A stretch of 35,889 nucleotides of DNA, from NCBI GenBank assembly GCA_964392665.1, contig CAYMQB010000031.1, positions 1-35,889 of the forward strand, written 5' to 3'. The number at the start of each line of letters is the position of its first letter. Position 1 is the first letter of the stretch. The position numbers and the translations under genes were made by a program. This DNA is from CAYMQB01 sp964392665. GTDB lineage: Bacteria; Hydrothermota; E44-bin80. This document shows, one piece after another, positions 18,871-26,672 of the stretch. The notes under the pieces were generated by a model that saw only the letters and a program-made list of their open reading frames with translations, did no database searches and had not been told where the DNA came from.

Positions 18871-19332
18871 TTGAAATGTCCAAATTGCGGTAAGGAAGTT
18901 AGTGATAATAGCAATTTTTGTGAATTCTGTGGGTATGATTTGGTCAAATATCGAAAAACCATTGAACGTGGAATAGCGAACATATCAAAGAGTGATATTG
19001 AAACAGCCTATGGAAAGACCGAGGAAGTGGTTAAGCAAGCAAGAAAGCTTGCAACAAAGGGTGGACCATTCAGTGCCTTTTTTAACCGCATCAAGGTTCT
19101 CATCTCATTGCTCAAAGATTACAGGAACAAAGAATATCGGGAAGTGCCCTGGCGAGTGATAGCTGCTGCTGTTTTTGCAATTCTGTATTTCATAAATCCT
19201 TTTGATTTAATTCCGGATTTCATCCCTGGAGTTGGCTATATAGATGATATAGCAGTAATTGCTCTTATCTTTGCTTCTATCGAGGGCGAAATCAAAAAAT
19301 ATGCGAAGTGGAAAGGGATAGAATTGGAGTAG
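18871..19332 (+). CDS. Zinc-ribbon plus DUF1232 (YkvA-like) membrane protein
   Basis: 153 residues from a TTG start at 18871, which is preceded by GGAGGA at the right distance. The N-terminus is a four-cysteine zinc ribbon (Cys3, Cys6, Cys17, Cys20: CPNCG..FCEFCG). A DUF1232/YkvA domain follows at about residues 90-140, with the signature YFINPFDLIPDFIPGVGYIDDIAVIALIFASIEGEI. The family is membrane-associated and of unknown function. It converges on the SHMT-like gene with only 15 bp between the stop codons. Confidence 0.8.
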   Translation: MKCPNCGKEVSDNSNFCEFCGYDLVKYRKTIERGIANISKSDIETAYGKTEEVVKQARKLATKGGPFSAFFNRIKVLISLLKDYRNKEYREVPWRVIAAAVFAILYFINPFDLIPDFIPGVGYIDDIAVIALIFASIEGEIKKYAKWKGIELE

Positions 19333-19347
19333 TTTGCGGAGGATTTT

Positions 19348-20442
19348 CTATTTATGATAAACCTTTGAAATCGATTTTGCGAGTTTTTTTATAGCCTTAG
19401 AATCCATTCCTCTATGTGTAATTTCTGCTGTGCCGAGTCTTCCACCAATATCTATAAAGATCCCAACCTTCTCTAATGTGTGGCAGAGTTTCTCTGCTTT
19501 TTTCGGTATAAGGTCTAAGAGTATTTGATGTGAATTTGTATATCCTCTCTCCTTGAACTTCACAGGAACGCCCGATTCGTCCAGTGCTTGTGCAAGAGTT
19601 CTTGCATTTTTTATTACCCTTTTTCCATAAACCTTATCTTTCAACATCTCTTCCATTGCAATGCCAAGTGCTGCAATGCGATTTGTATGCGGATTATCAA
19701 TCAAGCCAATGCCTTCATTCAAGTCCATGGCAAGATATTCGTTTAGCAGTTCATAATGTTTTCTTGAATTGGTAAGAACGATACCTCCCTGAGGTCCATA
19801 TAGGGTTTTATGTGTGCTCCCAAAAAGCACTTCGGCACCTTCGGCGAGTGGATTCTGAAATTCCCCACAGGCAATTAAGCCCATAATATGGGAACCATCG
19901 TAAACGTAATGAGTGGGAAAACTGAATTTCTTTATTGCTACGCTGATTTTTTTAACAGGGTGAGGGAAGGGAATAAAAGAGGAGCCAAGAATTGTAAGTT
20001 TTACCCGTTCTTTCTTTATCATCTTCACAGTTGTGTTTACATCAATCTCAAGGCTTTTCTTATTAACAGGTATATTAACTCTCCTGCGATTGAACTTGTG
20101 AACACCCAGAGGATAACCACCAAGACTGAAAGGAAGCATTGCTACTTTGTCATTGGGTTTAGTAAATGCAAAAATAGCAGCAAGGTCACATATATTTCCC
20201 GATACAGCCGTGACTATGGCATATTTTGCCTTGAACAGTTTTCTTGCCAGTGCTTCTGTTTTTCTTATAATTTCCTGGGCAAATTTTGAGCCGCCATACC
20301 AACTTGTATGATACCTGCCTGCGAGGTCAGTTGCAAGTGCATTTTTCACATTCACGGAAAGATAATTTTCCGATGCAATTAAGTTAATTCCTTTGGACCT
20401 TAATTTTTCGTGTTCTTCTATTAGTTTTTGTATTTTAGACAT
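19348..20442 (-). CDS. Serine hydroxymethyltransferase-like PLP enzyme
   Basis: 364 residues from the ATG at 20442. A TTG 15 nt further upstream is possible, but neither has a good Shine-Dalgarno. Fold-type I features of SHMT are present: LIASENYLS at the N-terminus, YDGSHIMGL (PLP-ring aspartate), GSTHKTLYGPQGG with Lys212 as the probable Schiff-base lysine, and LGTAEITHRG near the C-terminus (substrate-carboxylate arginine). It is about 50 residues shorter than ordinary GlyA. The usual HSGSQAN motif reads VSGNICD, and the TTTHKTLRGPRG loop is altered. SHMT converts serine and tetrahydrofolate to glycine and methylene-THF. This divergent member may instead be a paralogue acting on another amino acid. 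Confidence 0.75.
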   Translation of the reverse strand: MSKIQKLIEEHEKLRSKGINLIASENYLSVNVKNALATDLAGRYHTSWYGGSKFAQEIIRKTEALARKLFKAKYAIVTAVSGNICDLAAIFAFTKPNDKVAMLPFSLGGYPLGVHKFNRRRVNIPVNKKSLEIDVNTTVKMIKKERVKLTILGSSFIPFPHPVKKISVAIKKFSFPTHYVYDGSHIMGLIACGEFQNPLAEGAEVLFGSTHKTLYGPQGGIVLTNSRKHYELLNEYLAMDLNEGIGLIDNPHTNRIAALGIAMEEMLKDKVYGKRVIKNARTLAQALDESGVPVKFKERGYTNSHQILLDLIPKKAEKLCHTLEKVGIFIDIGGRLGTAEITHRGMDSKAIKKLAKSISKVYHK

Positions 20443-20505
20443 TATTATTCTTTTCAAACAGTCTGGATAAACAGAAAGATATTTTAGCCTATTGGGGCAA
20501 ACTGC

Positions 20506-20736
20506 TCAGATTAACTTGGCTAATTCCGTTTTACTTATGCCTGCTTGTTTTAAGATCTCAAGTAGTGTACCTTTTGGTAAGTCTTTTTTATGAAGTGGGA
20601 CGACGACGCGTCTTTTAGTCTCAAGATTGAAATAAATATGATGGCTACCTTTGATTCTATCCAGCATAAAGTTCTTTTTTTCAAGTATCTTAATAACCTT
20701 CTGAGGAGTAAGTGAAGGGGTTTTAGACATAGGCAT
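20506..20736 (-). CDS. hicA: HicA-family mRNA interferase toxin
   Basis: 76 residues. The double-stranded-RNA-binding-like HicA fold is recognised from LTPQKVIKILEKKNF, then KGSHHIYF with the catalytic histidine in GSHH (about residues 31-33), then VVVPLHKKDLPKGTLLEILKQAGIS. HicA cleaves mRNA and is neutralised by HicB. Two ATGs (20736 and 20730) both overlap the end of hicB, so toxin translation depends on antitoxin translation. The gene order is antitoxin first, and it ends with TGA, one of only two apparently intact genes here that do. Confidence 0.9.
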   Translation of the reverse strand: MPMSKTPSLTPQKVIKILEKKNFMLDRIKGSHHIYFNLETKRRVVVPLHKKDLPKGTLLEILKQAGISKTELAKLI

Positions 20737-20968
20737 TTACTGTGAGCGTATACTCAAGTGTATTTTCTTCGGTTGGTATTTCTTCGTCATGTTCCTTCAA
20801 ACTTTCAATATATAGTTCAATAGCTTCTTGCGCCATTTTTATTGCCTGTTCTATGGTTTCACCATAAGTGATACACCCAGGAAGGGAAGGAACCAAAACT
20901 GTATAGCCTCCTTCAGGTTCTTTTCTGAGTAATATTCTATAATTTGTTTGTTTCATTTTATCACCCAT
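20723..20968 (-). CDS. hicB: HicB-family antitoxin
   Basis: 81 residues, or 77 if the second ATG at 20956 (preceded by GGTGAT) is used. The HicB N-terminal partial RNase-H-like fold is clear: RILLRKEPEGGYTVLVPSLPGCITYGETIEQAIKMAQEAIELYIESL. There is no additional helix-turn-helix or ribbon-helix-helix domain after it, so this is the short HicB type. It binds and inhibits HicA. A strong promoter lies 40 bp upstream. Confidence 0.9.
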   Translation of the reverse strand: MGDKMKQTNYRILLRKEPEGGYTVLVPSLPGCITYGETIEQAIKMAQEAIELYIESLKEHDEEIPTEENTLEYTLTVNAYV

Positions 20969-21007
20969 ATTTTGTCTTGTAATTGAAGTTCATTTACTAC
21001 AAATTAA

Positions 21008-21036
21008 ATTATATGACAGGGATGCAGAAAAGTCAA
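21008..21036 (-). promoter_or_regulatory. Promoter of hicBA
   Basis: On the minus strand TTGACT (21031-21036), 17-nt spacer, TATAAT (21008-21013). The leader to hicB is about 32-45 nt. Confidence 0.65.
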
Positions 21037-21090
21037 GGTAAATAATCAGTAAACGCTGTTACATTCTTCCGATATTCACTAAATGTTTTG

Positions 21091-21894
21091 TTATTTTAGC
21101 ATTATCATCTTCTTTGAAACCATTTTTCCGTTTATATCAATCCTGAAAAAATAGCTTCCGGAAGGAAGAATTTTATTGTTGGAATCCGTTCCATACCAAG
21201 GGATTGTGTATTCTCCTTTTTTCATAAATGCATTCTTGAGTGTTTTTACCTTTCGGCCAGAATGATTATATATTGTAAGCTCAACATTGCTATTCTCTGG
21301 AACAGCAAAATGAATTTCTGAAAAGTGTAGAGCCGGATTGGGATATAGGTTCATAAATGGTTGAAAGTTTTTTGTATCGTTTCCTGAATTGCCGATTGAT
21401 TGGGGATTATTGGAACGGTACAAATAGGTATGTGTTCCATTATTGAAACTTCCTGCGATTATGATTGTTCTTTCATTTCCAAAGTAAAAAGTATAAGCAT
21501 AGTAGGTTGTATCGGTATCTGAAAAAGTTAGTTGATTGGACGATGTTGAAATGTCCCTTAAGAAAATATGACCCGTGTAATTTACACTGTCTGTATACTG
21601 GTATAATACTTCGATATTTCCATCGGTATCAAAATCCGGGGAGGCTGCAATAATATTATAGTAAAGTGCTCCTCCAGGGATGGGAAGTGAAAATGTAGTT
21701 ACTGTTTGATAGTTTGTATCTATTATTTGAAACGAGTAAGCCGAAGTTTGCTGCATAACAAGCCAGGGTGAAGATGGCGTTCCACTTGTATATGCACCTG
21801 CCCAGTATCCTTGCCACTGAAGGACTTGTGAATGTAGTGAGACCAAAGAAGTTAAAAAAATGACTGCAACCAAAAAGAGTTTTTTATGATTCAT
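21091..21894 (-). CDS. Secreted protein of unknown function with C-terminal sorting/FlgD-like tail
   Basis: 267 residues with a signal peptide (residues 1-22, LFLVAVIFLTSLVSLHS). The body is Tyr/Thr/Ser-rich and includes SPDFDTDGNIEVLYQY, a single FG-GAP/VCBS-like turn. I do not recognise a catalytic domain. The last 85 residues form a tail: FMNLYPNPALHFSEIHF, ELTIYNHSGRKVKTL, then GSYFFRIDINGKMVSKKMIMLK. This matches the beta-sandwich tails used for type IX secretion (TIGR04183) or the FlgD Ig-like relatives common in the FCB group. It lies in tandem with the next secreted gene (97 bp apart). Confidence 0.7.
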   Translation of the reverse strand: MNHKKLFLVAVIFLTSLVSLHSQVLQWQGYWAGAYTSGTPSSPWLVMQQTSAYSFQIIDTNYQTVTTFSLPIPGGALYYNIIAASPDFDTDGNIEVLYQYTDSVNYTGHIFLRDISTSSNQLTFSDTDTTYYAYTFYFGNERTIIIAGSFNNGTHTYLYRSNNPQSIGNSGNDTKNFQPFMNLYPNPALHFSEIHFAVPENSNVELTIYNHSGRKVKTLKNAFMKKGEYTIPWYGTDSNNKILPSGSYFFRIDINGKMVSKKMIMLK

Positions 21895-21991
21895 TCATCG
21901 AGTCCTTTCTTTTTTGTAGGAGGGGTTTCCTAACGCCGACAGACGGAGACTAAGAAATGTTTCCCACATTGATAAGTATTTCTCATTGCAA

Positions 21992-23542
21992 CTATCGGAT
22001 AAGAACAATTTTAGCCGTCTGTGAGTAGATACCTGCATCGAGTTTTACAAAATAAATACCTGCCGGGACGATCTGTCCTTTTGCGTCTTTCCTATCCCAT
22101 ACTATTTTTCTACTGCCCGATTGCTCAATACCACTTATAGGTGTAAAAACTTTTTCTCCGCTCACAGAATAGATATTTAAGTCTACTCCGGAAACTCCGG
22201 ATACTGAAAATCTGATTACTACCTTTTCTATAGATGGATTTGGTTCTACGGATAATTTGGTACATGGAGTTGGTTTTTCTATTTTTTGTTCCTTGACGTC
22301 GACATTACCATCGGAAAGAGCATAAATCCAACCATCCCTTGTGCCAACAAGAATATCGGGATAAGCATTACCGTCTATATCCTCGATCCACCAGCAGGAT
22401 TCAATAGGTCCGCTCATATTCTTATACCAGATGGTATCACCTGTGGTTCCATCAAGAGTAAAAAAGACATTGACATTGTATCCTGTTCCGCAGGCAACAT
22501 CATCTTTTCCATCTCCGTTAATATCAGGAATACGGACGCTTGCAAAAACCTGGTCCGGTGCAGGAGTTGACCAGAGGATATTGCCGGTTATTCCATCCGT
22601 ATCTATGCAGTAGAAACTATTCATAGTTGTTCCTGATGGGAGAAGTTCATTGAAGCCATTTTCATTTACATCGTAAAGCACATTCAAATCAACGATATTA
22701 CCTCCGGTATTCATTGTCCATAAGGTTATGCTATCTGCACCGGAAATGGCTGTAATCACACCGGCACTGTTTCCAGAAATAACATCAGGAATATTATCCG
22801 AATTCAAATCTCCTATCGTGAGCACCGTCCATCCTGCACCTGTCAATCTCTTTTTCCATATTTGACTACCGCTAAAACCATCAAGCGCAAAGACATTGTA
22901 GGTTGATGAGCTTCCGTCACCGGTTCCTATTGCAACATCGGGAATACTATCCCCGTTTAGGTCTCCTATTTCTCTTATGCCAAAAACAGCATATCCCAGA
23001 TTGGTCTCCCATATTTTTACTCCTGTTGCACCGCTAAAAAGATATGCCCTATTTGGGTCTGCTCCTGTTGAAGCTAAAATATCTATTATGTTGTCACCGT
23101 CTATATCAGTCATCGGCGCAACCTCGTAAACCCAACCGCCGCTGCCATATTCATGTGTATCATACTGCCAGATAGTATCACCGTTTGCACCTGATAGTGC
23201 AAAAACGGAACGGGTTCCCCAGATAGTTGCAAGAACGACATCCGGAATCGAATCTCCGTTAAGGTCTGGAACTGAGATTAGTCCTCTTTCAAGATAACAT
23301 GAGGCTGAGACGAATTTCCATATTGGAACTCCATCTATTCCAGAAAGGCAATAGAGTGTGTCATTTTCACTCACGGCAATTACATCCTGATGTCCATCGC
23401 CGTTCACATCGTCTATGTTTTTGATGGAGCGGATGTGTTCCCATAAAGAACCATTTGCTTTGTATGACCACAGTACTGTTTGAGCACTTACAATCGTGAA
23501 GGTCAGCAGCACAATAAACAGGAATAAAAAAAATGTTTTCAT
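21992..23542 (-). CDS. Secreted FG-GAP/VCBS propeller protein with C-terminal sorting tail
   Basis: 516 residues with a signal peptide (FLFLFIVLLTFTIVSA). About eight calcium-type loops of the form D-x-[ND]-G-D/N-xx-P/I-D (DVNGDGHQDV, DLNGDSIPDV, DIDGDNIIDI, DINGDGKDDV and others) alternate with LSGxxGxxIW strands. Together these indicate a seven- or eight-bladed beta-propeller of the FG-GAP/PQQ-like kind. The final 85 residues (LSVEPNPSIEKVVIRFS .. IYSVSGEKVF .. GIYFVKLDAGIYSQTAKIVLIR) form a type-IX-like sorting tail. It is probably exported to the surface as a binding or adhesion protein. Start: ATG with GGGAG upstream. Confidence 0.8.
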   Translation of the reverse strand: MKTFFLFLFIVLLTFTIVSAQTVLWSYKANGSLWEHIRSIKNIDDVNGDGHQDVIAVSENDTLYCLSGIDGVPIWKFVSASCYLERGLISVPDLNGDSIPDVVLATIWGTRSVFALSGANGDTIWQYDTHEYGSGGWVYEVAPMTDIDGDNIIDILASTGADPNRAYLFSGATGVKIWETNLGYAVFGIREIGDLNGDSIPDVAIGTGDGSSSTYNVFALDGFSGSQIWKKRLTGAGWTVLTIGDLNSDNIPDVISGNSAGVITAISGADSITLWTMNTGGNIVDLNVLYDVNENGFNELLPSGTTMNSFYCIDTDGITGNILWSTPAPDQVFASVRIPDINGDGKDDVACGTGYNVNVFFTLDGTTGDTIWYKNMSGPIESCWWIEDIDGNAYPDILVGTRDGWIYALSDGNVDVKEQKIEKPTPCTKLSVEPNPSIEKVVIRFSVSGVSGVDLNIYSVSGEKVFTPISGIEQSGSRKIVWDRKDAKGQIVPAGIYFVKLDAGIYSQTAKIVLIR

Positions 23543-23605
23543 TTCAACTCCCTTGTTTTACCTTTTGATTTTCTCTTGATTATTTGGCAAAGTTACTTCT
23601 TGGAA

Positions 23606-23795
23606 ATCCCCCTTTTTCAAAGAGGGATTTAGGGGCACTTGAGAAGAGAACAATTGTATTAGACTACGCATACATGAATAATATATCTTCCAGAAAGAAA
23701 TGTCAAGGAGAAATAGACTTTCTGTTGTTCCTGAGTAATCTATTCCATATTGACTATGGAAGAATCTGGACAAAGTGGTCTCATTCTGAGTAAGG
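23606..23795. repeat. Palindromic interspersed repeat and a degenerate repeat copy
   Basis: In the 23543-23837 gap, bases about 23607-23637 form a hairpin (AAATCCCCC / GAGGGATTT followed by AGGGG), a repeat type common in such genomes. Bases 23748-23795 weakly match the repeat at 1072-1122. I see no gene. Confidence 0.45.
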
Positions 23796-23837
23796 CAGTA
23801 GTTTTTCACCTTGGAAGAATCTGAAAACGAAAAAATC

Positions 23838-23866
23838 TTGACTTTGTATGATATTTGCTATATACT
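23838..23866 (+). promoter_or_regulatory. Promoter of the nucleotidyltransferase pair, predicted leaderless
   Basis: TTGACT (23838-23843), 17-nt spacer, TATACT (23861-23866). The ATG at 23875 lies 8 nt after the -10 box, so the predicted transcript starts about 1-2 nt before it. Confidence 0.65.
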
Positions 23867-23874
23867 TTGAGTGT

Positions 23875-24075
23875 ATGGAACCAAATAAGACAAAAACAAT
23901 TTTAAAATTGGACGCCGATGACGAGAATAGGGAAATAGAATTTGAGTTGAATTATCTTATGTCTCTGACAACCAAACAAAGGTTTCAAATGATGTTTAAG
24001 AAGACGCAAGAAATGCGTAACCTGTTAAAAAATTGTGGATACAGAAAAACTTCTGAAATTATTAAAAGAACATAA
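23875..24075 (+). CDS. Small antitoxin-like protein paired with a nucleotidyltransferase
   Basis: 66 residues from the ATG at 23875. The frame is open back to 23848, but that would start inside the promoter. It is highly charged, with the pattern LTTKQRFQMMFKKTQEMRNLLKNCGYRKTSEIIKRT in its second half. I recall similar small proteins preceding nucleotidyltransferase genes in other bacteria, but their function is not established to my knowledge. It overlaps the next gene by 41 nt, which favours coupled expression. Role as antitoxin is inferred from size and pairing only. Confidence 0.65.
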   Translation: MEPNKTKTILKLDADDENREIEFELNYLMSLTTKQRFQMMFKKTQEMRNLLKNCGYRKTSEIIKRT

Positions 24076-24490
24076 AGTTGATTTTGTAGTAATTGGTGCA
24101 ACGGCTTTCCCTGTTCACGGTTACACGAGAGCCACCTTAGATATTGATATTTTTATTAGAGCAGACGAAGCAAATGCAAAAAAGACAATTGAAGCGCTCA
24201 AGAAGTTTGGATATGATTTGAGCGATGTTACCGTGAAAGATCTTCTCACAAAAAAGATATTAATTCGTCAATATGCAGTGGAGACTGATATACATCCATT
24301 TGTAAAAGGTATAAGTTTCGGCAACGTATGGAAGAATAGGATAAAAGCCAAATTCGGTAACACCTATGTTGATTTTGCTTCATTAGATAGCCTAATAGAG
24401 ATGAAGAGGGCTGCTGCTCGTGCAAAGGATTTGGAAGACCTCAAGTACTTAGTCCGTCTGAGAAAGAAAAAACAGAAAAAAGACAAATAG
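24035..24490 (+). CDS. Nucleotidyltransferase (DUF6036/AbiEii-like), possible toxin
   Basis: 151 residues from a GTG at 24035, inside the upstream gene. The nucleotidyltransferase core is clear: FVVIGATAFPVHGYTRATLDIDIFI, with the Gly-Ala loop at 21-22 and metal ligands Asp36 and Asp38. A third acidic residue is likely Asp85 in VETDIHPF. The C-terminus (SLIEMKRAAARAKDLEDLKYLVRLRKKKQKKDK) is the typical helix of this family, with a basic tail. Related proteins (AbiEii, MenT, MNT) transfer nucleotides to tRNA or protein, and several are toxins. Substrate here is unknown. Confidence 0.75.
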   Translation: MDTEKLLKLLKEHKVDFVVIGATAFPVHGYTRATLDIDIFIRADEANAKKTIEALKKFGYDLSDVTVKDLLTKKILIRQYAVETDIHPFVKGISFGNVWKNRIKAKFGNTYVDFASLDSLIEMKRAAARAKDLEDLKYLVRLRKKKQKKDK

Positions 24491-24647
24491 GTAAAATAAA
24501 TTTCCAAATGTTGTAAATTTAGAACATTATGTTGCAGTAAAGCATCATAATACATTTTTCAATATATGATTTTGAAACCATTTATACTACTTACCTTTAG
24601 GATTTAAGGTAGATTTTTCCATAAATTATCTTGAAATCCAGTTGCAA

Positions 24648-24678
24648 TTTTACAACATTATTGTAAAAGAATTTACAA
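24648..24678. promoter_or_regulatory. Palindrome array upstream of the sigma-54 promoter (enhancer candidate)
   Basis: Three consecutive half-sites: TTTTACAA (24648-24655), TTGTAAAA (24661-24668) and TTTACAA (24672-24678). The first two form a perfect 8-bp inverted repeat with a 5-nt spacer; the second and third form a 7-bp one with a 4-nt spacer. A further TTGTAAA is at 24511-24517. The array centre lies about 110-130 bp upstream of the predicted sigma-54 start, the usual distance for an NtrC-type enhancer. The rest of 24491-24758 is AT-rich with no gene. Confidence 0.55.
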
Positions 24679-24758
24679 AAAGTAACTAATTGGGTTTTTA
24701 ACACTGCTTGAAGTGGCTTAAAATGGTGTTTTGTTTCGCCTGCGAGGTTTTTTATTCG

Positions 24759-24774
24759 TGGCATAAAACTTGCT
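24759..24774 (+). promoter_or_regulatory. Sigma-54 (-24/-12) promoter
   Basis: TGGCATAAAACTTGCT: GG at 24760-24761 and GC at 24772-24773 with the required 10-nt separation. It matches the TGGCACG-N4-TTGCW consensus at all but two positions. It lies about 88 nt upstream of the gene starting at 24862, and a sigma-54 activator gene lies downstream in the same locus (31650). Confidence 0.65.
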
Positions 24775-24861
24775 TTTAATACGATTGAAGGCTTCAACTT
24801 TAGTTCAAAGGGGGGATAATGGTGTGGGTGGAGCATATAAAGGGAAAATTTAGGGGGAAAT

Positions 24862-25272
24862 TTGTGTTTTCGAAGGAAGAGAATAATAGAAACTTCCGAT
24901 AATAATTGGTTATACAAAACATTAAAGAGCTACGAAAGAGGAGTGGAATTCGAACTTTCAGATGATGCTGCATTGAACATAACAAAGTCCGATGTAGAAT
25001 CTGGTTTGTTATTAATAAAAAAAGCTCAGATTTTGAAGATTTCATGGAATCGTATTGGTGAAATTGCCAAGAGAATGAGACTCTGCTCAACAAGTTTAGC
25101 AATTATAGGTTATTCCATCCTTGACGAAGACCCAGGTGTAAAATTAGAAGAATTACTGTCTAAAGATTATATGTTGATTTCACCTAAAGGTTTGCACCTC
25201 CTTAAAACCTTAGGGAAAAAATTCAAAGTTATGCGAGCTGGAAATGCATTCAAAATTGCACCTTATCACTAG
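24862..25272 (+). CDS. Hypothetical protein, first gene after the sigma-54 promoter
   Basis: 136 residues from a TTG at 24862, preceded by AGGGGG. The start is uncertain, since no ATG or GTG lies early in the frame. It is a soluble mixed-charge protein; residues about 45-70 (ESGLLLIKKAQILKISWNRIGEIAKRM) look helical. I do not recognise the family. It ends 35 nt before the membrane-protein gene and is probably transcribed with it from the sigma-54 promoter. Confidence 0.5.
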   Translation: MCFRRKRIIETSDNNWLYKTLKSYERGVEFELSDDAALNITKSDVESGLLLIKKAQILKISWNRIGEIAKRMRLCSTSLAIIGYSILDEDPGVKLEELLSKDYMLISPKGLHLLKTLGKKFKVMRAGNAFKIAPYH

Positions 25273-25307
25273 AATTGTCAACTTGGAATCATAAGGAGGA
25301 TGAACAA

Positions 25308-26630
25308 GTGTCAAAGAAGTTGAGTAAAGATTTCAAATTTATGCTTCGTGTTGTTATTTTCATGCTTGGATTATTCGTTTTTCTTCTTGCAGTTGGTATT
25401 GGTGTTGATTGCTGCACATACCGGGTGCTGAAGAGAGCTGGAAACGAAGCTTATGAGTCATTAGTAAGTCAATCGGGCACAAAATCGAGAAATGCATGGG
25501 ACTATTACCTATCTGCCATAGCAATGTCTAAGAACATCGAATCAAACAAAATGCTCGAAATGTACCTTGATAGTAAAATCGAAACCACACCCGAAATTAA
25601 AGGAGTTATGAAAGCAGCTGAGACAGCTATAAAAAAAATCAGGCAGGGTTCAGCAATGACATACTGCTCTATCCCTTATAATTACAAGAAAGGCTTGGAG
25701 CTCAAAATCCCAGACTTCGTGACTTTGAGAAACTTAGTCAGAATTATGTGTGTTGAGTCTTTGTATAAAATTAGAAACGGTAGAACAGAGGAAGGGGTCA
25801 GTGATTTGTTATGTGTGATGAAACTTGGAGAACATATAGAGTGCGCAGCACCTTTGTTACTTAACCAGATGATAGGCAGTTTTTACATTTCGGAAGCCTT
25901 AAAGGTTTTAAAAATAGGTTTGTCCATCGGGCTATTTAATGATGATGAATTGAAGCAAATATATAGTTCGTTAACTCAGATTGAGGAAGATTTGCCTTTC
26001 GTGAGCGCAGCTCTGGAGGGTGAAGAAAAGAAGATTAAGGTATCCTTTGCCCATCTCTCAATTGGGCAAACATCAAAACTCATTTTACTAAGGTCTTCAC
26101 AGGGAACAGAAAAACCGTTTTTTTTTGAAAGATTAAAATTGAGACTTTCGTGCTGGCGGTATCTTTTCTCTCCAAGATTTGCAGCAGTAAAAAGCTTTGG
26201 ATTTATGGACAAGGTTGTAGAGAGGATGAAAGAAATTGAAATTAAGTCTAATTCGAACTTAAGGAACGCAAATTTCACTATTAAACCGGAAGAATTACTA
26301 CAGGAAAGGATGAATAGATATGTACGAATAAATCCTGTATTCAGAATTATTGATGTAAACGTTATGAGTTTGTTTCATAGAAAATTGCAGTGTATCACGA
26401 GAATCAAGGTTTTGAAGTTGGCTTGCAATCTCTGTGCTTATGACCTGGAATATGGGCATTTTCCAAAGTATCTTGAAGACATCGGTGGTGATATTATATT
26501 GGACTTCAACACTGGTGAGAAATGGGAATACACCAACTGGATTGACTCCATAACTGTTTTTAGTCCTGGTCCGAGTTTTCAAACCACGAAAGATGATGTT
26601 TCTGTAACTCTCTTCTTACGGGCAAAATAA
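25308..26630 (+). CDS. Uncharacterised membrane-anchored protein
   Basis: 440 residues from a GTG at 25308 with a perfect AAGGAGG (25293-25299) 8 nt upstream. A TTG 33 nt further upstream is in frame but has no such site. There is one N-terminal membrane helix (about residues 13-35, VVIFMLGLFVFLLAVGIGVDCC). The rest is a long helical extracytoplasmic region starting NAWDYYLSAIAMSK, with PYNYKKGLELKIPDFVTLRNLVRIM near residue 130. The C-terminus (YGHFPKYLEDIGGDIILDFNTGEKWEY...SPGPSFQTTKDDVSVTLFLRAK) resembles the calcium-loop end of pseudopilin-like proteins found in several candidate phyla. No enzyme motif is seen. Likely second gene of the sigma-54 transcript and a candidate target of the neighbouring kinases. 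Confidence 0.65.
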   Translation: MSKKLSKDFKFMLRVVIFMLGLFVFLLAVGIGVDCCTYRVLKRAGNEAYESLVSQSGTKSRNAWDYYLSAIAMSKNIESNKMLEMYLDSKIETTPEIKGVMKAAETAIKKIRQGSAMTYCSIPYNYKKGLELKIPDFVTLRNLVRIMCVESLYKIRNGRTEEGVSDLLCVMKLGEHIECAAPLLLNQMIGSFYISEALKVLKIGLSIGLFNDDELKQIYSSLTQIEEDLPFVSAALEGEEKKIKVSFAHLSIGQTSKLILLRSSQGTEKPFFFERLKLRLSCWRYLFSPRFAAVKSFGFMDKVVERMKEIEIKSNSNLRNANFTIKPEELLQERMNRYVRINPVFRIIDVNVMSLFHRKLQCITRIKVLKLACNLCAYDLEYGHFPKYLEDIGGDIILDFNTGEKWEYTNWIDSITVFSPGPSFQTTKDDVSVTLFLRAK

Positions 26631-26637
26631 AAACAAT

Positions 26638-26665
26638 TTGACATTTTTGATTTTTAATTTATAAT
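26638..26665 (+). promoter_or_regulatory. Promoter of the kinase genes, predicted leaderless
   Basis: TTGACA (26638-26643), 16-nt spacer, TATAAT (26660-26665). The ATG at 26673 lies 7 nt after the -10 box and has no Shine-Dalgarno. Confidence 0.65.
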
Positions 26666-26672
26666 TGTGTAT

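Noticed and set aside
23848..23875. Earlier start for the antitoxin-like gene
   Set aside because: The frame is open from 23848, but that position lies inside the promoter (-35 at 23838, -10 at 23861), so ATG 23875 fits better.
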